Below are positions 45,911-56,458 of a DNA stretch of 64,000 nt, piece after piece. Source of the stretch: Narthecium ossifragum. Taxonomy: Eukaryota > Streptophyta > Magnoliopsida > Dioscoreales > Nartheciaceae. Position 1 is the stretch's first letter; each line of letters opens with the position of its first letter. The notes under the pieces were generated by a model. It saw only the letters and a list, made by a program, of their open reading frames with translations, had not been told where the DNA came from and searched no databases. The translations under genes were made by a program, and so were the position numbers. The DNA lies in NCBI GenBank assembly GCA_963920575.1, contig OY986966.1, positions 20,717,656-20,781,655 on the forward strand. Reading direction: 5' to 3'.

Positions 45911-46135
45911 TGCTAAGGAAGTACCACCCCGACCCATCGCATGTCATCAGAGTGGATGACATCGAGCTTGAGTCAGACGCGACGTTCGTTGAGCAGCCAG
46001 TTCGAGTACTTGACCGGAGGGATCAGGTCGTGCGGGGCAAGACGATTCCCTTGGTCAAGGTACTGTGGAGGCACAGAGGCGTCGAAGAGATGACCTGGGA
46101 GTGCGAGGCGCGGATGCGGTAGGAGTATCCGCACT
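45911..46135 (+). pseudogene. Chromovirus integrase C-terminus with chromodomain, 5'-truncated
   Basis: The frame opens abruptly at MLRKYHPDPSHVI, the conserved segment ahead of the chromodomain in Tekay-type integrases. It continues with EQPVRVLDRRDQVVRGKTIP and LVKVLWRHRGVEEMTWECEA, a chromodomain (known to bind methylated histone H3 and steer insertion to heterochromatin). A TAG at 46120-46122 stands where CAG is expected, before EYPHLF. Everything upstream of this point in the element is missing. Confidence 0.85.
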
Positions 46136-46248
46136 TGTTCCCTTCTCGAGGTAACTTTTGTCCTGGCTTCCAGTGTAGCTGCTTCTTTTGTTTCCGAGCC
46201 CTACCTTTATCGAATCTCGGGACGAGATTTCCTTTATGGATATTAGGA

Positions 46249-48413
46249 TGTGAGGACTCGTCCCTCTACTCCTGTGGCTCGTCGTGGACCGTAAGGGAAA
46301 TTTGGTAAGTTGCGCCTTGTCGGCTAGTTTCACACTGACCATGGTTGTGTTAATGTTTGGCTATAATGGTTAGTGGGACCCGGGATCGAAAGATCCGGGC
46401 TTGGGCTTAAGTTTTAGCCCAAGTCTAGCTTTCTGCACCTAAGGGATCGATCTTCCTAACTAGGAGATCGATCTCTTAGTGCCAGAAAGTCAAACCTGAT
46501 TTGGCAAGGAAGATCGATCTCTTCTCAAAAGAGATCAATCTCTCTTGAGTCGGTTTGTTCGTCTATAAAACGAACGAAACCTTTTCTTTTGATTTTTTTT
46601 TGGAAAATCCGAGATTTCAGGCGTGTTCTTGCTAGATTTGACTTCGTTTGAGGAAAATCTAAGGCCTAGTAGCTTGGATTGAAGCTGCTATTGCATAGGT
46701 AGGGATCCTACCTACAGTCTTTCGGGTTTTTGGAGTTTTTCCGGTTTGATTGTGATCTTTTGCTTAGATCTGTTAAAATACATGTTTGTTTTCCATGATT
46801 TCACCGGTTTTGGACTCGTGGTTTCTTGATCTACCAGATCCCAGAGTTTTGGGGGATTTGGTTGTATTTCTCACCGTCCGGTCGCCGGAGATCCCATTCA
46901 GATCGATCTCCCTTGAGGGAAGATCGATCCCTTCTTGGGCATCACGCACATCCCGAGCAGGATCGATCCCTCGGTGGGAGAAGATCGATCCTTACCTAGG
47001 TTGAGGTGGTGGGTTCCATGTCACGAAGAAGATCGATCCTTCTGGTGGAGAAGATCGATCTCCTTCGGTTGACAGGAACGAGTTTTCTCCCAAGTACTAA
47101 GAAGATCGATCCCCTTGGGAAGGGAGATCGATCTCTTAGTGGCTGAGGGGTGTTTTCATGTGGCTTTTTGCCCGCGGGGCTTTGTATGACGGTTTTCTTT
47201 ACTGTCTTATACCTGGTACATATGTTTAAGCATGTTAGCCCTATAATAGGCGCATTGGTAAACCGGGGGAGTGATGACTCCCGAGATGTTTAGAATAAAC
47301 GGGCGGGTAGCCCTACAGCTTTCCTTAGCCTTGCATGCCGGCGTGCGCCGAGGGCTTTATTCGTGATATCTGTGAGATGTTGTTTGCGGGGCTGGTTCCC
47401 GATGCAGATGTTGTGGCGGACTGCTGACAGTTGGTGGTGGTACTACTCTAGCAGCTCCTAGACTTTACTTACCTGTTCACCACCCCGGGCCGGCAGGGTG
47501 CCGTGCCCAGACCTTGTTTGATAAACAATCACATACTGATACATGCTTATCTGTATATTCCTGCGTGTGCTCATAACATGCATTGCTTTGTGCATTAGTT
47601 GCATCTGTGTAGGACGTTGGCGATGGGTTGATCGCTGATCCGGGGCTTTCGGGTAGTCCGGATCTAGCTCTAGGACCATTGCGGGTAGCTTGGTCCAGGA
47701 CTCGATTTGTATTATTCAGTCCTTTTTGATGATAGGGTTAGATGACCTGAATACATGCGGTTTGATGTTTAGAGGTCGTGTCGACTCCAAGTTGAATCTG
47801 AGGTGTAGCCGGTGTCCGGTGTTCTTGACTCTTGGGTCGAGGACTGCCTACCCAGTGGTGTCCTTGCCCGCCAAACAGTGTTCAGTGTCATGTTGTGAGT
47901 ATGCAGTGTTTTGGGCCTGCGTTCACGGACTTCCGGTAGGGTTATGGAACCCTTGTATACACCCAGAGTAGACTTGGGGGCGTCACTTTTGTGTTCCCTC
48001 CCTTGTGAGTGTCGTAGTGTAGTGTCCCTGCTGAGCTTAGTGCTCACTCCTATTAGTGCTACGTTTTGCAGGTGCTGGCGCTAGCTCTTCTTCGGTCGCC
48101 CCTACCGGGCCGGTGTTTGGTGATGTGGCGACGTCTGGCGGTGCTTGAGGTGCGGCGATCATCAGTTCTACCCCTGTTGCTTAGTTAGCCTCCTACGGGA
48201 GAGATTTTGTATAACTTTTACCATGTTGAAGATTTGTATATGTTTCAGTTTCAGTCTTTGAGGTTTGTGATTGATTGTATAATACAGGATGATTATGAAT
48301 TGCTAGGGAGACCACTATGATTAGAGGGAAACCTAGCCAAAATTTCTGCAGTAGATTAGGTTCCGGTTCGCGTCGCATGGCCCGGTTGGGCCTACGCGGG
48401 TCGGGACGCGACA
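46249..48413 (+). mobile_element. 3' LTR of the truncated chromovirus (family A)
   Basis: It starts TGTGAGGACTCG and ends GGGACGCGACA, 2,165 bp. The preceding CGAATCTCGGGACGAGATT is the sequence often found between chromodomain and 3' LTR in plant chromoviruses. This physical link ties family A LTRs to the chromodomain lineage. A TATA box (GTCTATAAAACG) lies at about 46560, and GAGATCGATCTC words at 46440-46540 and 46900-47130. The right neighbour is family C LTR sequence (TAGGTTGTACTC). Confidence 0.85.
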
Positions 48414-49564
48414 TAGGTTGTACTCAAATTAAGTTCAAAGGCAATCTATGCTAAGTATAGATAGGTTATGTCTTAGGGAAGCAATAGTATTATTTTAGGG
48501 ATTCATGCAAGCTTAAGAAGCAGTGAATCTATATGTCTTGAAAAAGAACAAGAGGATAATTAGAAAATACAGGAAGTTGAGCTAAAGTGGATTGAGTAAA
48601 CCCTAGGAATTTTCTCTCATTGATAACTTTTTAAGTCTTTTATTTGCTTTCATAATTATTTTAATAAAAATCCATAAAATCCTTTTTCGCTTTAGGATTA
48701 GAGCACTTGAGATTTGATATTGATTCATTTGCCCTAAAAGATATGATTTTCCCTGTGGTTCGACTCTGAATTTCATCACTTTATTACGTTTTAATTTAGC
48801 ATTGAATGAAGGATTTATAAATCTCTAAATTATGTTTTGCATCTGATTTAACGACGCATTTGCAAGCGATCACATATCATTAAGCATGTTAGCCCTATAT
48901 TAAGGGTAGTGGTAAACCAGGAGAGTGATGACTCATCTCATGGGATGTTTAGAATAAGTGGGCGAGTGGCCCTACTGCTTTCCATAGCCTTGCATGTCGG
49001 AGTGCGCCGAGGGCCTTTACCTATGTTGTTTGCCTTTAGTTGTTTGTGGGGCTGCTTCTTGATGCAGGTTGCTGGTGAACTGGCTGGCAGTTGGTGGTGT
49101 ACCAATGCAGCAGTTCCAGACCTTAGTTTTGTATTCACCACCCCGGGCTAGTCGTGAGCCGAGCCCAGACCTTGTTCATGTTATCATCACATATTGCTGC
49201 ATGCTTGAATGTTTTATATGCGCATGTGCATAGCATGCATTCTTGTTGTGCATTAGTTGTATAAGGTTAGGGCGTGGGCGATCTGTGGGTCGCCGTCCCG
49301 AGGCTTGGAAGCTCGGATTTAGCCCTAGGACCGGGTTCGGCTAGTTTGAATCAGGTTTGAATTGTGGTGTATAGTCGAATTTGATGATAGGCCTAAATGA
49401 CTAGTACATATGTGGATTGATGATTGTAGAGGTTGTGTCGATCTCTAGTCGAGTTATGAGATGTAGCCGGTGTCCAGCTATGACGACTCTTGAGTAGAGG
49501 GAGTGCTTACTCAGCGGTGCCATTTCCCACCAGCAGTGTTGGTTCCCTGTTTTTGAGTCAGTAG

Positions 49565-51936
49565 TGTGAGGACCTGTTCCTCTATTCCTGTAGCTCGTTG
49601 TTGACCACAAGGGCAATTTGGTAAATTGCGCCTCGTCGGTTAGTTTCTCACCCATGTGCACACACTGACCTTGTTTGGTGTTAGTGCTCGTATAGGATGG
49701 TTTGGTGGACCCAGGATTGGAAGATCCCAACTCGGGCGCGCAGAAGCCTGTTTTTGGGCTGCTGATGGCCCGTGAGCGATCGATCACTCCAAGTCGGTGG
49801 GTTTTCCTTTGAGGGGACGGCCGCCGTCGTGGCCGTCGCTCTCCCCTGTCAGAAGGGGAGGACTTTCCCTCCCCTCCTCTCCCTTTTCCCCGGCCTTCCC
49901 GGATTTCCCCGACCTTTTCTTCCTCTTCTCTTCCTTCTCTTCTCTTCTCTTCCTCCTGGCTTTCATCTTCTTCTTCCCGCAAGCTCTGCTTGCTCTGTTT
50001 TCTTCCGGCAGCTCCTCCTCCACCGTTCTCCCTCCTCCGGCCACCATTTTGGGAGATTGAAGGCTCGTTGGAACCGTGGCGGCGTGAGGAAGATCCCTGG
50101 CGAGGTTTGGAGCTTGGTTAGCGGCTATTTAGCGGGGAATCAACCGAGGATTAGCGTTACTGGTAGGTGTTCTACCTACGTGAGTTGTTTAATGGGTTTC
50201 TCTTAATCTAGCCATTATATCTTGTTGTATTTGTGTTGTTGGATGCATGTTGCTTAGTATAATTTCTGGTTTAAGTTTCATGAACTTTGGTTGAGATTTT
50301 AGTAGAGTTTATACATGTTTAATCTCGGATTTTTCGATTTCTGCTGTTCTTGAAGAATAGCCGTCTTGCGGCGAGTTTTTCGATCAGTACGTGCATGTTC
50401 TTGGGTTGTGATGAACATAAGAGTTGTAGATCTCTGAGTTATCTCTCAGACCCAATTAATTTCACAATTTTCTGATGTTCCTAAGATTTGTTATGAATTT
50501 ATTACTGGAGGGCTGCGTTGGAGCAAGTAACTGGTAAGTTAGCTTGATTAGCGGTTTTGATTAGTGTTTTCCCGTTAATCTAGCCGTTGGATGTTTCTGG
50601 ATTTTAGATATGTTGATCCCGGCATATAGATCTACTAGAGGCTAGGTTGGATCCCTAATCTGACATCGGTTGGACGTCAGATCGACGGATCAACTAGCTG
50701 CTATGTAGAGAATGGTTTCTTGTTCTTGGGCTTTCCAAGTGGGATCGATCGGACTACTTGTAGGATCGATCCATGGGTATGTTGGATCGATCCAAGTTGC
50801 ACCCAAGATGGTCTGTTCACTGAGGGCTGTCGGATCGATCCATGGGTATGTTTGGATCGATCCAGTGTTTTCCAAGAATAGTATCTGAGAGTAGCAGAGA
50901 ATGACATGCTATAAACTGTTGTTTGTTACCGCTTTGCAGTTGAACCGGGAGTTTGATGACTCCCGGGATTGTGTAGAATAAATGGGATGTCTGTATGCCC
51001 TTTATCGCTTTGTAGTTAACCGAGGGAGTCATGAACCCTCGGGAATGCTTAGTATAAATGGGTCGTCTGTATGCCCTTTATCGCTTTGTGGTTAATCAAG
51101 GGAGTCATGAACCCTCGGAAATGCTTAGTATAAATGGGCCGTAAGTATGCCCTTTGATTGTTGCTTGTTTATACTGTTGCATGCATTGTTGATTGTGCAT
51201 TAGATGCCTAGGATTTGACTGTAGTGTTGTTAGTCTGCTGTTTGGGGTCGTGTTAACTCTGTTGCTTGGAGTGCTGGGAGTTGATTGTCATAACCACGGT
51301 TGTTCCGCCAAGTGTGGAGGTCCCGCTTGGAGAGGGGTGTCCTACAGGTATCGTCGTGTCCACCCTGTGTCAGGGAATGTCGGAGAATGTCCACCCTTGA
51401 ACAGTGGATGTCGGAGGACATACTTTGGACAGGTACCCTTCAGGTTATTGACGGGATTTATGGGGTCCTTGGCAGGCCTCAGTACTTGGCACGGAGTTAG
51501 TTCAATTGCAGTTTTCCCTTTCTTGTGTGTGTCGTAGAGTAGGGCCCTACTAAGCTTAGTTCTCACTCCTACCCGGCGGCGTTTGCAGGTGCAGGTACCA
51601 TCTCTCATTCGGTGGGCCCCAGTTGCTCGTCCTGCGGTCGCGCGACGACATCAGGGCATGTTTGAGGGCCAAGATGGCTTCTGTTGTGCCTTCCGAGAGA
51701 CCTCTGTTGATGTAACCTTTTATGAGTTTTATAACATCTTTTGTACTTAAGGACTGTTTATGTAAATCTTGATGTAACTCTGTTTTATGTACAGTTTTGT
51801 AATAATAGGAGTTGTTAGATTTACTTCTGTCCTCTGACTGCTTGTTGTAACTGTTTCCGCCAGTTGTTGTTAGTAGATGTAGGAACCCCCCTCTCGTGTC
51901 CCGGTCCGGGTGGGTCTTCCGGGCCGGGGCGCAACA
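49565..51936 (+). mobile_element. Family A solo LTR nested in a family A LTR, TSD AGTAG/AGCAG
   Basis: It starts TGTGAGGACC at 49565 and ends CGGGGCGCAACA at 51936. Flanks are AGTAG (49560-49564) and AGCAG (51937-51941), one mismatch. The outer LTR continues on the right with TGTCGGTTCTTGCTTACCG, in register with other copies. TTGGATCGATCCAA at 50782-50795 is a perfect 14-bp palindrome. Length 2,372 bp. Confidence 0.85.
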
Positions 51937-52705
51937 AGCAGTGTCGGTTCTTGCTTACCGAACGTGACCAATCATGTGACCAGTTCTTCTGGAAAATCAT
52001 AATCGTGGACCTCAGGGACACGCGGTGAGGTTATGGGACCCCTATGTACACCCAGGCTTTACTAGAGGGCGACACTGTTGTGTTTCCCTCTTCCTTCTGT
52101 GTGTCGTAGTGTAGTTTTCCTGCTGCGCTTAGTTGCCTCACTCCTACCCGGGCTGCGTTTTGCAGGTGCATGCGTTAGCTCCTCTTCGGTGGCCTCTACC
52201 GGGCAGTTGGTCGGCGGTGCGGCGGCGCCAAGCGGAGTCTGAGAGGTGGTGATCATTTACTGCTTTGAACCTTTGGTTAGTTAGTCTACTACGGGAGTAT
52301 AAAATGTTGTATTCGAATCTTCCCCTCTTCGAGGATATGTATATAAAACTTGGGTTTTGTAATATGTGATTTGAGGTTCTGTAATTAATAATTTAAATTG
52401 AGGGTGTTTTTGATGAATTGTTAGGGAGACCAATATGTTAGATGGAACCCACGCCAAATTTTTCGTGTTTCGTCAGGTTTCAGTTCGCGTCGCCCGGCCC
52501 GGTTGGGCTTTCACGGATTGGGGCGCGACACAGTCTTTCTCAGGTTTTGTACTCATCAATCTACATTTGAGGCCGATGATCGGCCAACGCTTGGGGCAAG
52601 GAGCACTGAAGTTGGTCTTGCAGGATCAAATAATTTAGCCACACGCTCTTTCAACATTGCTCCATTCTCCGAAACTACCTTCAAAGTATCATCGATCTGC
52701 ATGAA

Positions 52706-53362
52706 TTATAATGGTCCATAATTACAGTCATAAAAGAAAGCCTCAACACTATAGGGTATGTTGTCGGCCAAAATAGACTCCACATTCCCTTCAGCATTCC
52801 ACAAAAACAAACATTGATGTAAGGCGGATGGAATGCACTGGCTGCCGTGAATCCAATCGCGACCAAGTAACACGTTGTAACTGGTTGTCGAATCCATAAC
52901 AAAGAACGTTGTCGTCCTTATCACACTTCCCACTTTGACATCCAAGGGAAGAATTCCTTTTGCAGGAGCCGGTACCCCACTAAAACCTGTTAGTGTGATA
53001 TCTGTGGGAATCAAATCATTATCTATTTTTCCCAACTTCTTCATCATTTTGGCAGGAATCACAATAACTGTAGCCCCTGTATCGATCAGAACCCAACTTA
53101 CATGAACACCATTGATTTCAGCCTTAATGTGCAAAGGTAAAAGATGGCACGTCATGGCTTCTGGCGGTCGATCAAAAACAACCTTGCTTTTTAATCGGTG
53201 ATCTTCAGTCTGCAACTTAGCCGATGATCCAAGCTGATCTTGAACTGCTTTACCTTTGGACTTTGCCGCGACCTGGATAACCTCCGGGATTTCTTGTCTA
53301 TCCCATGATGGCCATTGCTGACCAGTCTTCTTTTGTTCTCGTTGAACCTCTATTGCTTCCAC
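52706..53362 (-). pseudogene. Tat-like element aspartic protease region
   Basis: The minus-strand frame of 218 codons contains the retropepsin active site VLIDTGATVIVIP, then LTGFSGVPAPAKGILPLDVK and SYNVLLGRDWIH, the closing motif of the family. The protease matures the gag-pol polyprotein. This stretch is open, and the frame ends at a stop at 52706, about 170 bases before the CAGTC target site, so it links to the RT region only after removal of the LTR at 43982-52530. Confidence 0.85.
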
Positions 53363-53365
53363 GTC

Positions 53366-54593
53366 CTAGCCAGTTGGAGTGATTGGTGCTTCTTCAGCTT
53401 GCTGAACATACTTCGCCACATCGCTCTTGGGAACCCATTTCTTTACCAACGGGTTGCCAGAGCAGACTAAGTAGTCGAACTTTCCACTGGGTTCGCCTTG
53501 AGTACTCATAGCTGGGTTGCCTGCTTTATATAGCTCCATTATAAGTTTCTTTTGGGAGATGTTCCTTTTTGTTGCCTCTTCTTCGAACTTTCCACTGGGT
53601 TCGCCTTGAGTACTCATAGCTGGGTTGCCTCTTCTTCACCCATTCAACATCTTCAACCATTGGTTCTTTATAGCATCGCCCCAACCAGTTGGGACAACTT
53701 CTGTTTTCTTCACCAACCGTTTGACCCTTACGTCGCCATAAACTCACAGGTAATCGTATCGGCCACTGGACTAGTCACCTAGCCCCACTGCTGGGCTACC
53801 ATCGTCATAGAGCTGTTGTAGCAATCGCTCAGTAAATATACCCCTCTTCTGGGCTTCTTCTGTGACATCAATCTTCTCCTCCACCTCGACGTATTTGTCT
53901 TCGTCATCAGGTATTAAACTGACTGACGTTGATCCCACAGTCTCATTGACCAATACTTCTGACGCTTCTCCATCGTCGGCCATGTCGGATATATCTGAGA
54001 CACTGTCCACTGGACACTGCGGTCCAAGGCGACTATGCAGTATGTAATGATTGGCGATAACAGGAGGGAAAGTTCCAAATTGGATCATCTGGTTATCTTC
54101 ATCCTCGTCCTCCTCGTCCTTCTTGGGACGATAGAATTTGCTAGTTCCTTTACCGCCTGCCTTAGAACCAACAGTGTTCTCATGCTCCTCTACGGTATCT
54201 TCAATCTATTCTTGGCTACTTTATTAAGCTTGTCTGGCCTTCATCATCTGGCCATACCTCTTCTGATGTCGCCTGTACTGAGTTCTTGTCATCTCTTCCA
54301 CTGGGACTGATCAGCGAGTGTAGCAATTGTAGTTGTACAACATGTCTGGCTTATATGGCCGAGGTAAGAAATTCTTAGCTTAAGCATGTGACTGACCTCG
54401 ATTCCATTGCCAAGGCTATGGGAGATGAAACTTTGTCCCAGCGAATAGAGTCACTGGGCGGCTGAGATCCCAATGACACCTAGGGTAGACTTGCGGAAGC
54501 ACTGGTTCCTTTCCCTTATCTTGGCCAAGTCAGGTGAACACATCTGGACGACCGTCATCCTGATTCTCATCGATAACGATCTTGAACTTTGGC
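53366..54593 (-). pseudogene. Tat-like gag-protease linker, degenerate
   Basis: Broken minus-strand frames (53366-53617, 53526-53747, 53771-54088) without a named domain. A 46-bp segment (CGAACTTTCCACTGGGTTCG onward) occurs at 53476-53521 and again at 53583-53628, so a short direct duplication has scrambled the frame. The part at 53771-54088 is acidic. Confidence 0.45.
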
Positions 54594-55072
54594 AACTTAA
54601 AGTTTGCCACATCCGTCAGCACCATTCCCACTGGGGCAACTTTGGGAACTGGGTTTGAATCAACTCCCATATTCTTGTTTGGAAAACCAATTCTGTTGGA
54701 GTCAATAGCATCCTGTAAAACATTGCGGAAGATCAAACATTGATTAGTATGATGTGACCAAGCATTATGCCACTTCAATATTTTTTACTTTTAATATGTT
54801 CAAGGTTTTGCATAACATGTACATCATTCAACTTAAAGTTTGCCACATCCGTCAGTACCATTCCCACTAGGGCAGCTTTGGGAAATGGGTTTGCATCAAC
54901 TCCCATATTCTTGTTTGGAAAACCAATTCTGCTGGAGTCAATAGCATCCTGCAAAACATTACGGAAGATCAAACATTAATTAGTATGATGTGACCAAGCA
55001 TTATGCCACTTACAATAGTTTTTACCCTTAATCTGTTTAGGGTTTGGCATAACATGTCTATCATTCAATTTA
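54594..55072 (-). repeat. 236-bp tandem duplication in the 3' part of gag
   Basis: AACTTAAAGTTTGCCACATC starts at 54594 and again at 54830. The two units stay about 90% alike by eye to about 55070. On the minus strand each encodes KWHNAWSHHTNQCLIFRNVL followed by QDAIDS and NKNMGVD. The Cys/His pattern is that of the zinc-finger-like segment in Tat-type gag. Confidence 0.85.
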
Positions 55073-55218
55073 ATTTGTTTGTCCTTCAACAACTGATCAA
55101 AAATTTGATCGGCCTTAGAAGTATCAAACGTAAATTTTCTCATTGGACGTTTGACGTCTTTGGCATCTTCCTTAATTCTAAGCTCTCGCTCAAGCCTAGA
55201 AAGAGCCTTACATGTATA

Positions 55219-56455
55219 TTACCGACCCTTTATTAATTCAGCCAAGCATACATTCATTTCACACTCACAACCGTCCTCAGCTTTATCGACCTGATTGAGT
55301 TCATAATTTACATTTTTATAATAAGTTCCTCGAGACAAGGCTTTCATTTGATCTTCTTCTCTTAATAATTGCTCATAACGTATGGCGCTAGTCTGCAATT
55401 GAAAGAGATCGATAAAGTCTCTATCTTGGAATTTCTTCTTAAGTTCAAAGGCTAATCCACTTTGAACGATTTTCACAAATTCCCTCTCAGGCAAGGGAAT
55501 AAAACATATACTCCTCGCTCTCTTAAACCTTTGTAAGAACGACTCCGCGTCCTCAATTAGCCGCTACCTTAGTTGAGCTAAATCGGCCATTGTAATCTCT
55601 GGTTCCGTCTTATAAAATTGCGAATGGAAGGCATGTTTCATTTGCTGTCAATTTTGTATAGAATTGGATGACAACTTAATGAACCATGAATAAGCTACGC
55701 CCGAGAGGGAGTTCGGGAATAACCCTAATTTTATGAAATCGTTCACTTCTCCACATTGCATACAGAATTTTCCTATGTGTTCAATAGTTTATATCTCGTC
55801 CACACCAGAAAACATAGTGAACTTTGGAACTTTATAGTTCATAGGAAACGGATACATCTGATCGACCCAATCAGGATAAGGTTTTCCATAAGTTAGACGT
55901 GTAGCTAGTCGTCCTAAACCTATTTGTTCTTGTAATATTTTAGCCACTTGCTCTCGTAGAACATCGACCGGGTTATAAAGAGGGTTATGATAAACTTGAT
56001 CATACTGCTCGTTTTGTGGTCGAACGTTATATGATGATTCATCTGATCGATAATTGTTCTGAAAAGGGATATCACCCATTCTTTGGCCATTAAAATTATT
56101 TCCTACAGGCCGATTATAGCTGACCTAAGTTATTCTGTTCAAACCATTGGCCTTGGCCACCCATATTGATATTTTGGCCAACGTTTTGGCCATTTAGCGG
56201 AAAATTATTACCCTGGCCATTACGAGGAACAGTGTTACCAAAGTTAAAAGGTATTCCACTAGTTGGTATCCCTTGAGTAATAGGCACACCACTATTTTCA
56301 CCTTGTAGAGGTACATGGATTGGCGATGTGAATAATCCAAGTGTTTGGCCAACGAGATTAGGTCTTTGGCCATTATCATTATTCATCGATGGTCGATGAT
56401 GGGTTGAACTAGTCTGACCAAGTCCACTAGTTGGTATCCCTTGAGTAATAGGCAC
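55219..56455 (-). pseudogene. Tat-like element gag
   Basis: Minus-strand pieces in order: a Gln/Asn/Gly-rich N-terminal part (56114-56455), a linker with VDVLREQVAKILQEQIGLGR, the core WVDQMYPFPMNYKVPKFTMF (55789-56079), then IEHIGKFCMQCGE...FPNSLSGVAYSWFIKL (about 55640-55790), and EREFVKIVQSGLAFELKKKF (55219-55494). This is the Retrotrans_gag arrangement of Tat-type Ty3/gypsy elements. Stops are mostly single-base changes, for example a TGA in place of TGG after SIQN. A 33-bp segment near the N-terminus is repeated (56255-56290 and about 56425-56458). The 5' end is cut at 56459. Confidence 0.8.
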
Positions 56456-56458
56456 ACC

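Larger units (their letters stand above)
44941..48872 (+). mobile_element. Family C solo LTR, TSD CATAT, itself interrupted
   Basis: It starts TGATGAGTCACTAAATATTT and ends ...TTTGCAAGCGATCA. Exact duplications CATAT lie at 44936-44940 and 48873-48877, inside the family A LTR. Without the chromovirus fragment at 45911-48413 it is about 1.43 kb, like 37269-38712. Confidence 0.88.
43982..52530 (+). mobile_element. Family A solo LTR in pol, TSD CAGTC, with two nested LTRs
   Basis: It starts TGTGAGGACC at 43982 and ends GGGGCGCGACA at 52530. Exact duplications CAGTC lie at 43977-43981 and 52531-52535, and pol sequence lies on both sides. Subtracting the family C LTR (44941-48872) and the inner family A LTR (49565-51936), each with one TSD, leaves about 2,235 bp, the expected size. 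A TATA box lies near 44282 (GTCTATAAAATGG), with GATCGATC words on both sides of it (44165-44260 and 44616-44860). Confidence 0.9.
31841..56458 (-). mobile_element. Tat-like Ty3/gypsy element with an antisense PMD gene, heavily interrupted
   Basis: In element order (right to left): gag 55219-56455, protease 52706-53362, RT 42830-43981, a plus-strand extra gene 33241-42764, polypurine tract 32903-32915 and 3' LTR 31841-32902. The gag type (YPFPMNYKVPKFTMFSG, W/S-H-H-N-C region) and an extra ORF between pol and the 3' LTR fit the Tat lineage, where such extra ORFs, some with a transposon-derived domain, are known. RNase H and integrase are absent: RT runs straight into the 3' end of the antisense gene. 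Solo LTRs at 33525-36119, 36173-39865 and 43982-52530 interrupt it. The 5' LTR is missing, because gag abuts a truncated family C LTR at 56459. Confidence 0.7.

Noticed and set aside
49401..49982. 193-codon minus-strand frame rich in Glu/Arg
   Set aside because: Reverse translation of the CT-rich LTR segment and the junction of two nested LTRs.
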